From Rickettsiaceae bacterium (GTDB lineage: Bacteria; Pseudomonadota; Alphaproteobacteria; Rickettsiales; Rickettsiaceae), in assembly GCA_029266475.1 (NCBI GenBank), contig JAQSWU010000012.1, forward strand, positions 1 through 40,583: a stretch of 40,583 bases of DNA, read 5' to 3'. A program made the position numbers and the translations under genes. Of the stretch, positions 1 to 8,331 are shown piece after piece. The notes under the pieces are model-generated. The model saw only the letters and a program-made list of their open reading frames with translations, had not been told where the DNA came from and did not search any database. How positions within the stretch are numbered: the stretch's first letter is position 1; each line of letters opens with the position of its first letter.

Positions 1-99
1 GTTCTTAATTGATAGCTTATATTATATAACCCAATTCGTCCTTTATGGTTTAATTATAAGTGTTATGCATTCATAATAAGTGTAATACTTAGGGCCTAG

Positions 100-327
100 A
101 GCGGTGTTAGGGTTATTATAATTGAATCAAAATTATTATTACTAAATGAAATAACAGCTGCTCTTGACCCAAAGATAGTGGACCCTATATTGAAGATTAT
201 AGATAAAATAGTAAACCAAGAGAAAATTATTACTCTGATAATTACCCACAATATGCGTCATGCCATTTGATATGGAAGTAGAACCCTGCTTCAAAATAAT
301 GGGTTCTCATTTAAGAGTACGGTTTAA
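100..327 (+). pseudogene. Decayed ABC-transporter ATPase fragment
   Basis: From base 121 the plus strand reads LLLLNEITAALDP followed by a D-loop-like stretch and LIITHNMRHAI, which matches the Walker B, D-loop and switch-histidine (TH) region of ABC ATPases. The usual Walker B Asp/Glu pair (DE) reads NE. An in-frame TGA lies at 268-270, after which the frame continues as YGSRTLLQNNG to a TAA at 325-327. The Walker A half is missing and only a trace of the signature (SGVR) precedes Walker B. The reading is clearly ABC-like but broken at both ends, so it is a remnant. It may resemble the ABC-type uncharacterised/phosphonate-like importers, in which the ALDP...VTHNM pattern is common, but this is not certain. 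Confidence 0.6.
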
Positions 328-483
328 ATGAAAAAAAAGCAAATAGATGAGCGCAATTTGATTAAACAATGCTATTAAGACCATATCAGCACCTTTTAAC
401 CGAGCCACATTGACAGCTCTTCTTCCGGACCTGTGGTAAAATTTTATAAAGTATAATTTTTGGAAGGAAGCGCCATAAGTATA
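328..483. other. Short non-coding gap before the YafQ-like toxin
   Basis: No gene can be supported. The minus strand is free of stops from about 470 down to about 325 and reads in part YHRSGRRAVNVARLKGADMV, which looks protein-like. It has no clear start and no family I recognise, so it may be another decayed fragment or chance. Confidence 0.3.
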
Positions 484-750
484 TTACTTAAATAACTCCG
501 AATGGCTACCAGTTCTCTCGAAAATGAGTATTTCATCGGTCTTTTTATATATTAATAACCAGTCAGGTTCTATATGACATTCTCTCCTGTTTTTATAATT
601 ACCAATCAGTTTATGATCTTTATATCTAGCATTCAAAGCAGTACCTTGTATAATTTGCTCCATCAACACTTTTATCTTAGCTAAATCTTTCCCTTGCTTT
701 TTAAGCTTAACTAAGTCTTTTTGAAATTGGTTAGTATAAAATATATCCAT
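484..750 (-). CDS. Type II toxin, YafQ family mRNA interferase
   Basis: An 88-aa RelE/ParE-fold toxin of the YafQ branch, a ribosome-dependent mRNA endonuclease in characterised relatives. All five residues important in E. coli YafQ have counterparts: His46 in YKDHKL, His59, Asp63 and Trp64 in CHIEPDW, and His83 in ERTGSHSELF near the C-terminus. Length is that of the family. The ATG lies 3 bases after the stop of the antitoxin gene, so the pair is translated from one mRNA. The toxin appears intact and probably active. Family assignment is strong; the cellular target is known only for homologues. Confidence 0.92.
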   Translation of the reverse strand: MDIFYTNQFQKDLVKLKKQGKDLAKIKVLMEQIIQGTALNARYKDHKLIGNYKNRRECHIEPDWLLIYKKTDEILIFERTGSHSELFK

Positions 751-753
751 GTA

Positions 754-987
754 TCATAGGTCCTTGAATAGATCATGTATATTACTTAACCTTTTAAGAT
801 TTTTTCCAGCATCGCTCTCGTCAAAAACCGCTTCTGTTAAAGAGTTGGGTGTATCCTTAATGTCTTGCTCTAACTTATCATATAAAGCTTGAGTTACATA
901 ATCTTTAATCGAAAGCTCATTAAGCATCGCCGCAAATTTTATTTTCTTATGTAGGTCACTTGTAACATCTATACTCATTCTTGTCAT
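754..987 (-). CDS. Antitoxin of YafQ-like module (RHH type, DinJ/RelB-like)
   Basis: A 77-aa protein opening with MTRMSIDVTSDLHKKIKFAA, a short beta-strand followed by an amphipathic helix typical of ribbon-helix-helix DNA-binding antitoxins. The C-terminal half (about residues 45-77) is acidic and probably disordered, as expected for the part that wraps the toxin. It precedes the YafQ-like toxin with a 3-base gap. An AAAGGAG ribosome-binding site lies about 6 bases before the ATG, and a strong promoter lies at 1017-1045. By analogy with DinJ-YafQ it should neutralise the toxin and repress its own promoter. Placement in the DinJ/RelB superfamily rests on toxin partner and architecture rather than close sequence recognition. 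Confidence 0.85.
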   Translation of the reverse strand: MTRMSIDVTSDLHKKIKFAAMLNELSIKDYVTQALYDKLEQDIKDTPNSLTEAVFDESDAGKNLKRLSNIHDLFKDL

Positions 988-1015
988 AAAGACTCCTTTG
1001 ATCCTTTGATGACCT

Positions 1016-1045
1016 AAGTATATACTTATTTACTTATAATGTCAA
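1016..1045 (-). promoter_or_regulatory. Promoter and likely operator of the YafQ-like module
   Basis: On the minus strand a perfect -35 TTGACA (1045-1040) is followed after 17 bases by TATACT (1022-1017). The predicted start is about 20-25 bases before the antitoxin ATG. The -10 is embedded in a perfect 12-base palindrome, AAGTATATACTT (1016-1027), a plausible operator for the ribbon-helix-helix antitoxin. Promoter elements are seen directly; operator function is inferred. Confidence 0.75.
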
Positions 1046-1074
1046 CAAAAACTTATAATATATATGGGAGTTAT

Positions 1075-1094
1075 ACTAAAACGACCGTTTTAGT
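1075..1094. repeat. Perfect inverted repeat, 9 + 2 + 9 bases
   Basis: ACTAAAACG and CGTTTTAGT flank a 2-base centre. It lies about 30 bases upstream of the -35 of the YafQ-like module. It is more GC-rich than its surroundings and looks like a binding site for a dimeric regulator; no T-run follows, so it is not a terminator. Confidence 0.55.
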
Positions 1095-1541
1095 GAACTC
1101 TTTTGAAAATATTAGTTTATTCCAAAATTGCACATATTTTGCGTCAGATTAGTATATTTAACTGGTTTACTTTTTCTAGGTATGTTTTACTATCTTATAG
1201 ATGGGTTTTATGAACTTTTATAGCTATAATATCTTTAAACATATACATACCCCTTAATTCCATTAATGCTATAATCGCTACTTTACATATACTAATGTTT
1301 TATCTGCTTTTTTATTGTTTTCTATTAAGTATATAATATTGTATATATAGTAATATGTTACTTCTATGTCTCCTATTTACTATCTTAATATTGACTATTT
1401 ACATATTTTTATATATAATAGTATTTAAGTATATTAGCTTTAAAATATTTTAGTATTATTTCTAGCTATTATTTTTGTTATTCTATTATCTGTAGCTTAA
1501 TAATTTATCCTTATAACACTAAAATTAATATTATATTTATT
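1095..1541. other. AT-rich gene-free stretch
   Basis: About 450 bases of very AT-rich sequence between two divergent toxin-antitoxin modules. Both strands are full of stops. I see no RNA gene, transposon end or coding remnant. The promoter of the Phd/RelE-like module should lie at its right end, but in this composition no single site stands out. Confidence 0.5.
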
Positions 1542-1790
1542 ATGACCATTATCAATTCAAGAGAAGCTCAAAGTAACTTCGGTGAGCTTATGATTAAAGT
1601 TATTAGAGAACCTGTAATAATCCAAAAACATGGAAAAACCGCCGCAGTCCTTATTTCCCCAGAAGACTTTGAAAAGTTTCAAAAGCTAGAAGAACTATAT
1701 TGGGCTCTTAAGGTCGAAGCAGCCGAAAAAAACGGTTACCTCTCTACACAAGAATCAGACGATCTATTAAATAATATCCTGAAAGGGTAA
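1542..1790 (+). CDS. Antitoxin, Phd/YefM family
   Basis: An 82-aa protein whose first 55 residues show the Phd/YefM pattern: INSREAQSNFGELM at the N-terminus, then PVIIQKHGKTAAVLISPEDFEKF. This fold dimerises and binds DNA. The C-terminal 25 residues, acidic and helical, would fold onto the toxin. It is followed after 2 bases by a RelE-type toxin, the usual order for this module. The ATG has no good ribosome-binding site, but no earlier start is available. Family recognition is firm. Confidence 0.9.
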   Translation: MTIINSREAQSNFGELMIKVIREPVIIQKHGKTAAVLISPEDFEKFQKLEELYWALKVEAAEKNGYLSTQESDDLLNNILKG

Positions 1791-1792
1791 GC

Positions 1793-2074
1793 ATGAGACC
1801 TATAAACATTTCTAAGGACTCTGAAAAGTTCCTAAAAAAACTAGAACCTAAGCATGCTAAACAGATAGCCCTAAGAATTAAAAACCTTGCCGCCCAAGAC
1901 CATGCTCATGATACTCGCCCTCTTAAGGGAACGCTAAGTGATTACTATAGAATAGACATTGGAGAGTTCCGCCTCATATACCAATATGTCGATGGAGTAT
2001 TACATATACCTTTAATAGGTAAGCGTAATGATAGCGACGTTTATAGATCCATGGAAAGAAAGTTAGATAGTTAA
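1793..2074 (+). CDS. Type II toxin, RelE/ParE superfamily
   Basis: A 93-aa RelE/ParE-fold protein. The core motif YRIDIGEFRLIYQYVDGVLHI with the terminal IGKRNDSDVYR is characteristic of RelE-type toxins paired with Phd/YefM antitoxins. The conserved Arg and Lys residues of the strand-turn-strand core are present and length is normal, so the gene seems intact. It starts 2 bases after the antitoxin stop. Homologues cleave mRNA at the ribosome or, in the ParE branch, poison gyrase; sequence alone favours the RelE side. Confidence 0.88.
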   Translation: MRPINISKDSEKFLKKLEPKHAKQIALRIKNLAAQDHAHDTRPLKGTLSDYYRIDIGEFRLIYQYVDGVLHIPLIGKRNDSDVYRSMERKLDS

Positions 2075-2088
2075 GGAATCTTTTCAGC

Positions 2089-2697
2089 ATGAAAATAGGA
2101 TATGCCCGAGTCTCCACTAACGAGCAAAATTTGGACCTACAAATTGATGCATTAAAAGCTGCTGGATGCGATAAGCTTTTTACTGATAAAATTGGTGGCT
2201 CTAAAGCAAATAGGCTTGGGCTTGAAGAGCTTCTAACCTATGCAAGGTCAGGCGATGAAATAGTTGTATGGCGCTTAGATAGATTTGGCCGCTCCCTTAG
2301 AGATTTGATAGATACCATAAATAATTTGCAAGATAAGGGTGTCGAGTTCCAAAGTCTGCATGAAAAAATCGACACTAAAACCTCTAGCGGAAAACTCATC
2401 TTTCATATATTTGCCTCCCTGGCAGAGTTTGAACGTAACATCATCAGAGAACGCACTAATGCTGGATTGCAAGCTGCTCGTGCTCGAGGTAAAATGGGAG
2501 GTAGGCCTAAAGGTATACCAGATCAGAGAATGCCTATAGTATATGCTGCTGAGTCATTATATAAAGAAAGAAAACTCTCTGTTCAAGAAATCTGCAAACG
2601 CTTAAATATATCCAAAGCTACCCTTTATAAATATTTAAAGTCTAGGGATATTAAAGTAGGAAATAATACGTTACAATCCAATATACTTTCCGGCTGA
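2089..2697 (+). CDS. Serine recombinase, resolvase/invertase family
   Basis: A 202-aa site-specific DNA recombinase. The N-terminal catalytic domain begins MKIGYARVSTNEQNLDLQ, with the nucleophile Ser9. It continues through VVWRLDRFGRSL and the long E-helix region ending ERNIIRERTNAGLQAARARG, all hallmarks of the resolvase/invertase family. The C-terminal 50 residues (SVQEICKRLNISKATLYKYL) form a Hin-like helix-turn-helix. Length matches small invertases or Tn3-type resolvases. It lies 14 bases after the RelE-like toxin, so the three genes may share a transcript. No obvious recombination site pair is visible nearby. Such genes often travel on plasmids, phages and integrative elements. Confidence 0.92.
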   Translation: MKIGYARVSTNEQNLDLQIDALKAAGCDKLFTDKIGGSKANRLGLEELLTYARSGDEIVVWRLDRFGRSLRDLIDTINNLQDKGVEFQSLHEKIDTKTSSGKLIFHIFASLAEFERNIIRERTNAGLQAARARGKMGGRPKGIPDQRMPIVYAAESLYKERKLSVQEICKRLNISKATLYKYLKSRDIKVGNNTLQSNILSG

Positions 2698-2741
2698 ATT
2701 ACAGCTTGAGACGATACTTTGTTAATTATATAATTTAAGGA

Positions 2742-3236
2742 CAGAATCTAACCATAAAAGATATATTTACACAGTTAATCGGACAGAGCCTCTATCTTTA
2801 TAGAGCTCTTGATAAACATGGTAACACCATTGACTTTTATCTATCAAGAACTCGTAACTCCAAAGCTGCTAAACTATTCTTAAGTAAAGCCTTAAAGTCT
2901 ATTCCTCAATATTCTCATCCAAGCTCTATCAATACGGATAAGAATCCTACTTACGATATTGCAATCAATAAGCTCAAAGCAGAAGGCAAATGCTCACCTG
3001 AACTTAAACACCGACAGGTTAAATATTTGAATAATATAATAGAATCTGATCATGGCAAACTAAAGAGGCTTATCAAGCCCACGCTTGGCTTTAAGTCTAT
3101 GAAAACCGCTTATGCTACTATTAAAGGTTTTGAACTAATGAGGATGTTTAAAAAAGAAAGATTTGAATTATGGAAATATGGGCAAGGTATAAAAGGTGAA
3201 ATCCGTATCATCACCGATAACCTCCTCGCATACTAA
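2742..3236 (+). pseudogene. Truncated IS6-family (IS240-like) transposase
   Basis: A continuous frame from about 2742 to the TAA at 3234-3236 reads GQSLYLYRALDKHGNTIDFYLS, then TDKNPTYDIAI and KYLNNIIESDHGKLKRL, and ends GEIRIITDNLLAY. This is the middle and C-terminal part of a DDE transposase of the IS6 family. The second Asp (TDKNP) and the Glu (IIESDHG) of the triad are present. The N-terminal zinc-finger/HTH part and the first Asp are missing, and the first codons (NLTIKDIFTQLI) look like a frame-scrambled version of the WHVDETYIKV region. No start codon opens this frame before 3027. No terminal repeat is seen at either end, so the element is dead. Confidence 0.85.
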
Positions 3237-3387
3237 AAAATTAACCAACCTTAACGACAATTATCAACGTTAAATCGTATTTCTTCCTTAACATCATAGA
3301 AAAATCAAAATTTAATAAGGCTTAACACTTTGTGGTTGATTTATTTATTAATTAGTATTAGCCTTCTTAAAAAGGGGGGGGGTGTAT
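3237..3387 (+). promoter_or_regulatory. Leader of the biosynthetic operon with a nine-G tract
   Basis: The 150 bases before the epimerase gene should contain the promoter of the whole 3.4-10.5 kb gene run. The most striking element is an uninterrupted run of nine G at 3374-3382, just 5 bases before the ATG at 3388. It serves as an over-long purine ribosome-binding site (AAAGGGGGGGGG). Homopolymeric G runs are rare in such AT-rich DNA and are prone to slippage. AAGGCT near 3318 and AGCCTT near 3360 could pair loosely. No confident -35/-10 pair stands out. Confidence 0.5.
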
Positions 3388-4365
3388 ATGAGAAAAATTG
3401 CGGTTACTGGAGCGCAGGGTTTGATAGGCAAGCGTCTTATAGAGAATCTTGAAGGTACTAATATTACTATTAAGCCTATTGATATCAGATATAATGCGGG
3501 TGAAGCCCAGCAGAATGTAGATATTACACACTATAATGATATAGAAAAAGTAATAGCAGACTGTGAAGGAGTAGTGCATCTTGCTGCGGTTTCAAGAGTT
3601 GTTTGGGGAGAAATAAACCCTGAACTTTGTTTTTTGATAAATGTCGAAGGTACAAAAAACATTATAAAAGCATGTCTAGCTTCGAAGCGCAATCCATGGC
3701 TTATTTATGCAAGTAGTAGGGAAGTATATGGTCAGCAAAAGACCTTACCCGTTATAGAGGATGCTTCGTTTTCTCCATTAAACCATTATGCTAAATCGAA
3801 ATGTATTGCAGAAGAGCTAGTTAACTTAGCAGCGCATCAAGGCCTGCAGACTTCTATAGTAAGATTTTCGGGAGTGTTTGGTGGTTTGAGCGATCATTTT
3901 AATAGAGTGGTACCAGCATTTTGTACAAATGCTTTAGCTAATAAACCTCTATTCGTAGAAGGAGAGGATTGTTTATTCGATTTCACTTATGTTGATGACG
4001 CTGTAAGTGGACTCATAAAGATTTTTTACCAGCTTTTTGAGTCGAAAGGATCCTTGGTGCCAATTCATTTAACATCTTGTCAGCCGGCTTCATTAATCGA
4101 GATCGCAGATTATATAATTAAGCTAACAAATAGCTCTTCTGAGATATTAATAAAACCTCCTCGTAATTTTGATGTCAGTAAGTTTTATGGTGATTTCTCC
4201 AGAGCGCGAAGTCTTTTAGGTTGGAGACCTGAATATACTCTAAGTAAAGCATTAAAAAAGTTTATCGAAGAAATCAAAAATGCTAAAGCGTTACCTATTC
4301 CAGTAATTAAAAGAGGTTTTGATGAAAGTCTTGAAAGTTATTCATGGTTACCCGCCGCGATATAG
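3388..4365 (+). CDS. NAD-dependent sugar-nucleotide epimerase/dehydratase
   Basis: A 325-aa extended short-chain dehydrogenase. The dinucleotide-binding motif GAQGLIG is at residues 8-14. VVHLAAVSR, YASSREVYG and the catalytic Tyr-Lys pair in HYAKSK follow in the expected order, and RFSGVFGG and DFTYVDDAV mark the substrate half. This family converts NDP-sugars by epimerisation, dehydration or reduction. I start it at ATG 3388; a GTG at 3382 is in frame but falls in the G run that is better read as the ribosome-binding site. It is the first gene of a five-gene run and overlaps the next by 44 bases, implying translational coupling. Substrate is not predictable; it probably supplies an activated sugar for the two glycosyltransferases. 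Confidence 0.9.
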   Translation: MRKIAVTGAQGLIGKRLIENLEGTNITIKPIDIRYNAGEAQQNVDITHYNDIEKVIADCEGVVHLAAVSRVVWGEINPELCFLINVEGTKNIIKACLASKRNPWLIYASSREVYGQQKTLPVIEDASFSPLNHYAKSKCIAEELVNLAAHQGLQTSIVRFSGVFGGLSDHFNRVVPAFCTNALANKPLFVEGEDCLFDFTYVDDAVSGLIKIFYQLFESKGSLVPIHLTSCQPASLIEIADYIIKLTNSSSEILIKPPRNFDVSKFYGDFSRARSLLGWRPEYTLSKALKKFIEEIKNAKALPIPVIKRGFDESLESYSWLPAAI

Positions 4366-6670
4366 TGCTGGTTCTGAAGTATATAGTCAAATACTGGCTC
4401 AAGGCTTAGCTCATAACCATGAAGTCCAAGTATTTACTAGGCAGGAAAATAGCTTTATTAATGATTTCACTTACACTACTGAACTCGATATAAGTGACCC
4501 AAGAATCTTAGTTCATCTCGTTAATGTTCCTCGAGCAAAATATTCTGATACTTTTTCGCATTTAAAGGTAGAATCCTTATTTCAGCAAATATTAGTGAAT
4601 TTTAAGCCCGATATAGTGCATTTTGGTCATTTAAACCATTTATCGCTTAAGCTACCTAAAATCGCATACCAAAATAATATTCCATCAATTTTCACTTTAC
4701 ATGATTTCTGGTTGATGTGTCCAAGGGGGCAATTTCTTCAGCGTAACTCAAATACACCTTGGGAATTATGTGATGGTCAAGATGATGATAAGTGTGCTCA
4801 AAAATGTTATATAGGTAAATTTTCGGGGACAGAGGAAACATTTAATGGAGAACGTGAATATTGGAAAAAATGGATTTCTCACCGGATGGAGCTAGCAAGA
4901 TCAGTAATTGAGTATAGCGATATACTAATTGCGCCGTCAAAATTTCTTCAAAATAAATTTGCTAATGAGTTTAATGTGCCTTCAGAAAAGTCAATATATC
5001 TTGACTATGGCTTTGATTTGAACCGCTTAAAAGGTAGGAAAAAGGAGAAAGGGACAGGGGTTGTATTTGGATATATAGGAACCCATACTCCTCAGAAAGG
5101 TATACATTTACTTATAAAAGCTTTTGCTAAATTAAATAGTGATGCGAAACTAAAAATATGGGGGTATTTAAGAGAAGATACGCCTGCGCTCAAAGCTTTA
5201 GTAACCGAACTTCCAGCATATATTCAACAGAGAATAGAATGGCGAGGGGGGTACGTTAATGAAAATATAGTTGAAGAGGTTTTCAATAAAGTTGACGCTA
5301 TAATAGTACCCTCTATATGGGGAGAAAATTCTCCATTAGTTATACATGAGGCTCAGCAAGTAAGAGTACCTGTGATCACGGCGGATTACGGTGGAATGAG
5401 TGAATATGTAAGGCATATGAGTAATGGTCTTCTTTTCAAGCATCGAGATATAGATGATTTAGTTCAAAAAATGCAGATGGTCATCGATAATCCAAGTTTA
5501 TTACTAAAACTTGCTAGTAAAGGCTATTTATATTCAGAAAGTAGCAACATACCAAGTATCAACGATCATGTATATGAGATTGAAGGAATTTATAAAAGGG
5601 TTATAGAGGCAAGAAATAAGCCTCTTCATTCGAAACCAGGTCCATGGCGTATTACTTTTGACACTAACCCTGATCATTGTAATTATCAATGTATTATGTG
5701 CGAATGTTTTTCGCCTTATAGCAAGGTCAAAGAGGAAAGGGTTAAAAATGGTGAATCAAAAAAAGTTATGTCTATTGAGACTATTAGAAAAGTTTTAGAG
5801 GAATCCAAAGATACACCATTAAAAGAAATTATTCCCTCTACGATGGGAGAGCCCTTACTTTATAAAGATTTTGATAAAATTATTCAGATGTGTTACGAGT
5901 TCAATCTCAAGCTCAATCTTACTACAAATGGTTCATTTCCTATTAAAGGAGTAGATGAATGGGCTGTGTTATTAGTTCCTATTTTGTCAGATATTAAGAT
6001 TTCTTGGAATGGTGCTACTAAAGAGACGCATGAAAAGATAATGGTAGGCTCTAATTGGGAAAAAGTTTGTAAAAATTTGAAAAAATTTTTAGCGGTTCGC
6101 GACTTATACTCACGGCATAATAATCATCGTTGTACTGTCACCTTACAATTGACGTTCTTGGAGACTAATTTAAATGAGCTGCAAAGCTTAATCAATATGG
6201 CCATTGAACTCGGTATAGATAGAGTTAAAGGACATCATTTATGGGCTCACTTCGAAGAGATTAAAGGTCTATCAATGCGTCGAGAAAAAAATTCTATTAA
6301 ACGATGGAACAACACAGTAAAAGAGCTTTATAAATTAAGGGACAATAAATTATTACCTAATGGAAAGAAAATTACTTTAGAAAATTTCGAAGTATTAAAT
6401 GAAGATGCTACAGAAGATTTAGCTCCAGGAGGACCATGTCCATTCTTAGGTAAAGAGGCTTGGATTAGCACAGAAGGCGAGTTTAGCCCATGTTGTGCAC
6501 CCAATGAGTTAAGAAAGGGGCTTGGAAGCTTTGGTGACGTAAACACAAAATCTTTGCAAGATATTTGGCAAAGCCAAGAATATAGAGAGCTTCAAAAGAG
6601 CTATTTAACTCATAATTTATGCCTTAACTGTAATATGCGAAAGCCTCTCATTAAAGAGGCATCATTATGA
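4322..6670 (+). CDS. GT4 glycosyltransferase fused to radical SAM/SPASM enzyme
   Basis: A 782-aa two-part protein. Residues 1 to about 425 form a GT-B glycosyltransferase of family 4: N-terminal VIHGYPPRYSAGSEVY, GYIGTHTPQKGIHLL, and the EX7E motif at Glu335/Glu343 (GENSPLVIHE). From about residue 440 a radical SAM domain starts, with the cluster motif CX3CX2C at Cys453, Cys457 and Cys460 (CNYQCIMC). The C-terminal SPASM-like region has Cys706, Cys724/725, Cys767 and Cys770, enough to bind an auxiliary Fe-S cluster. ATG 4322 has AAGAGG 5 bases upstream. The stop overlaps the next start as ATGA. The polypeptide is continuous over the junction. GT4 enzymes transfer sugars; SPASM enzymes usually modify peptides or sugars by radical chemistry. 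The substrate is unknown. Confidence 0.88.
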   Translation: MKVLKVIHGYPPRYSAGSEVYSQILAQGLAHNHEVQVFTRQENSFINDFTYTTELDISDPRILVHLVNVPRAKYSDTFSHLKVESLFQQILVNFKPDIVHFGHLNHLSLKLPKIAYQNNIPSIFTLHDFWLMCPRGQFLQRNSNTPWELCDGQDDDKCAQKCYIGKFSGTEETFNGEREYWKKWISHRMELARSVIEYSDILIAPSKFLQNKFANEFNVPSEKSIYLDYGFDLNRLKGRKKEKGTGVVFGYIGTHTPQKGIHLLIKAFAKLNSDAKLKIWGYLREDTPALKALVTELPAYIQQRIEWRGGYVNENIVEEVFNKVDAIIVPSIWGENSPLVIHEAQQVRVPVITADYGGMSEYVRHMSNGLLFKHRDIDDLVQKMQMVIDNPSLLLKLASKGYLYSESSNIPSINDHVYEIEGIYKRVIEARNKPLHSKPGPWRITFDTNPDHCNYQCIMCECFSPYSKVKEERVKNGESKKVMSIETIRKVLEESKDTPLKEIIPSTMGEPLLYKDFDKIIQMCYEFNLKLNLTTNGSFPIKGVDEWAVLLVPILSDIKISWNGATKETHEKIMVGSNWEKVCKNLKKFLAVRDLYSRHNNHRCTVTLQLTFLETNLNELQSLINMAIELGIDRVKGHHLWAHFEEIKGLSMRREKNSIKRWNNTVKELYKLRDNKLLPNGKKITLENFEVLNEDATEDLAPGGPCPFLGKEAWISTEGEFSPCCAPNELRKGLGSFGDVNTKSLQDIWQSQEYRELQKSYLTHNLCLNCNMRKPLIKEASL

Positions 6671-8331
6671 AAATAGACCTTAATAAAATTTTGATTGCAC
6701 CTAATGAGAGATATCATGTTTATAAAGATCAGCCTCTTTACGAAAATAATTTTCTAAAAGTAGGAAAGTTCCATGAACCTGGCTTTGCACCAGCTCTTGA
6801 TAACTCTGGAGCGTTCCATATAAACATACAAGGTCAAGCTATTTATCGACAACGATATATCAAAGCCTTTGGTTTTTATTGCGGACTTGCTGCTGTTGAG
6901 AATTCCTTAGGCTCGTTCCATATAAATTCTGATGGCATGCGTATATATAATATTAATTATGAGTGGGTTGGAAATTATCAGGAGGATACTTGTGTAGTTA
7001 GAAAAGAAGGAAAATTTTTTCATATAGATAATGGAGGAGTCCCTATATATGATGAAATATATAAATATGTAGGGGATTTCAAGGATGGTATTGCTGTAGT
7101 TTATAAAGACGGATACGGTACCCATATAGATAAAGCAGGTAATTATATACATAATAAATGGTTTAAAAGCTTAGATATATTTCATAAAGGCTATGCAAGA
7201 GCGCAGGATAACGAAGGTTGGTTTCATATAGATAAAAATGGGAAACCCTTATATGATTCTCGTTATAAGGCTGTAGAACCATTTTACAATGATTTAGCCT
7301 TAAATGAAACCTTTGATGGGACGGTACTTCAAATTGATCCATTAAACCAAATAAGAGTTATAATTTCAGAAAGTAAACTGGATTACACGAGTATTCTTTC
7401 TGCTGAGATGGTTGGGTTTTGGAAAACATATATTTACTCTGCAATGGTAAGGCTCAATATTTTCCCACGCTTGCCTGCTACAACCACAAGCCTAGCACTC
7501 GCTCTCTCAATAAATGAGGAGGCTCTTAGGCGTATTTTAAGAAGCGCTTGGGAAGCTGAGATTATTAATTATGATATTTACGAAGATTCGTGGTGCTTAT
7601 CGCGAAAAGGCATAAGTTTGTGCACTCAAGAAATGTCAGCTGCTTCTATAATGTGGGCAAAGGTTGCCTCTCAAAATTGGTTACAACTTCCAGAATTGAT
7701 AAAATCCCACCCATTGAATAGTTTTCTATCTTTTAAAGATATGGAAACGAGCGAAGATCTTATTCATTATTACCAGAAAGCACTTGATGGATACTCTCTT
7801 CAGGCTTTAGGAGGGTTCTTTGGAAAGCTTAATGTAGCACATGATTCTAAATTACTAGCTTTTGGTCGTTCATGCTTATCCTTAGTTTATTTATTAAAGG
7901 AACGATTTCCCGCTTTAAACGTTACAGTCACCGTCGATATAAGATATTTTAATAAACATCTTATATCTACTACTAATAGTAAACAAGTAAATGACATAAA
8001 CTCACTTAAAGAACAATATGATATAGTTTTTCTTATAAAATACATCCATTACTTCGATGACAAACAGGCTGTTAATTTCCTAGCTAAGCTTTCTAGGCTT
8101 GGTATTTGTACTCTTCACATATTTGAAATTATCATATCAGATGCTAAACCGAATGCCTCTATGCTTGATATCAATATGATGATTGAAACTGGTGGTAAGT
8201 TAAGAACGTTAACGGATTGGGAGAAATTAATCTCGAATAGTGGATATAAGATTATAAATACAGAAAAGCTAGAAGGCTCCCTAACCTATATTATTGCAGA
8301 AAGGAAAAATGCAGGACTATGCCAAACTTAA
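6667..8331 (+). CDS. WG-repeat protein with O-methyltransferase-like C-terminal domain
   Basis: A 554-aa fusion. Residues about 15-235 contain five to six repeats of about 38 residues of the WG/KWG type (pattern FHIDxxGxxIYDxxYKxVGxF), a beta-rich binding fold. Residues about 245-335 resemble the winged-helix dimerisation domain of plant-type O-methyltransferases (LALSINEEALRRILRSAWEAEII). The C-terminus has LDINMMIETGGKLRTLTDWEKLISNSGY, the usual end of that family. The SAM-binding glycine loop is poor: the expected DVGGGxG reads LAFGRSC, so methyl transfer may be lost or altered. It overlaps both neighbours (4 and 13 bases), so it is tightly coupled to the operon. It may act as a tailoring methyltransferase or as a binding/scaffold protein. 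Confidence 0.75.
   Translation: MKIDLNKILIAPNERYHVYKDQPLYENNFLKVGKFHEPGFAPALDNSGAFHINIQGQAIYRQRYIKAFGFYCGLAAVENSLGSFHINSDGMRIYNINYEWVGNYQEDTCVVRKEGKFFHIDNGGVPIYDEIYKYVGDFKDGIAVVYKDGYGTHIDKAGNYIHNKWFKSLDIFHKGYARAQDNEGWFHIDKNGKPLYDSRYKAVEPFYNDLALNETFDGTVLQIDPLNQIRVIISESKLDYTSILSAEMVGFWKTYIYSAMVRLNIFPRLPATTTSLALALSINEEALRRILRSAWEAEIINYDIYEDSWCLSRKGISLCTQEMSAASIMWAKVASQNWLQLPELIKSHPLNSFLSFKDMETSEDLIHYYQKALDGYSLQALGGFFGKLNVAHDSKLLAFGRSCLSLVYLLKERFPALNVTVTVDIRYFNKHLISTTNSKQVNDINSLKEQYDIVFLIKYIHYFDDKQAVNFLAKLSRLGICTLHIFEIIISDAKPNASMLDINMMIETGGKLRTLTDWEKLISNSGYKIINTEKLEGSLTYIIAERKNAGLCQT

Noticed and set aside
2275-2539. Open frames on both strands inside the serine recombinase gene
   Set aside because: They lie wholly in a gene with clear family motifs and have no ribosome-binding site or recognisable product.
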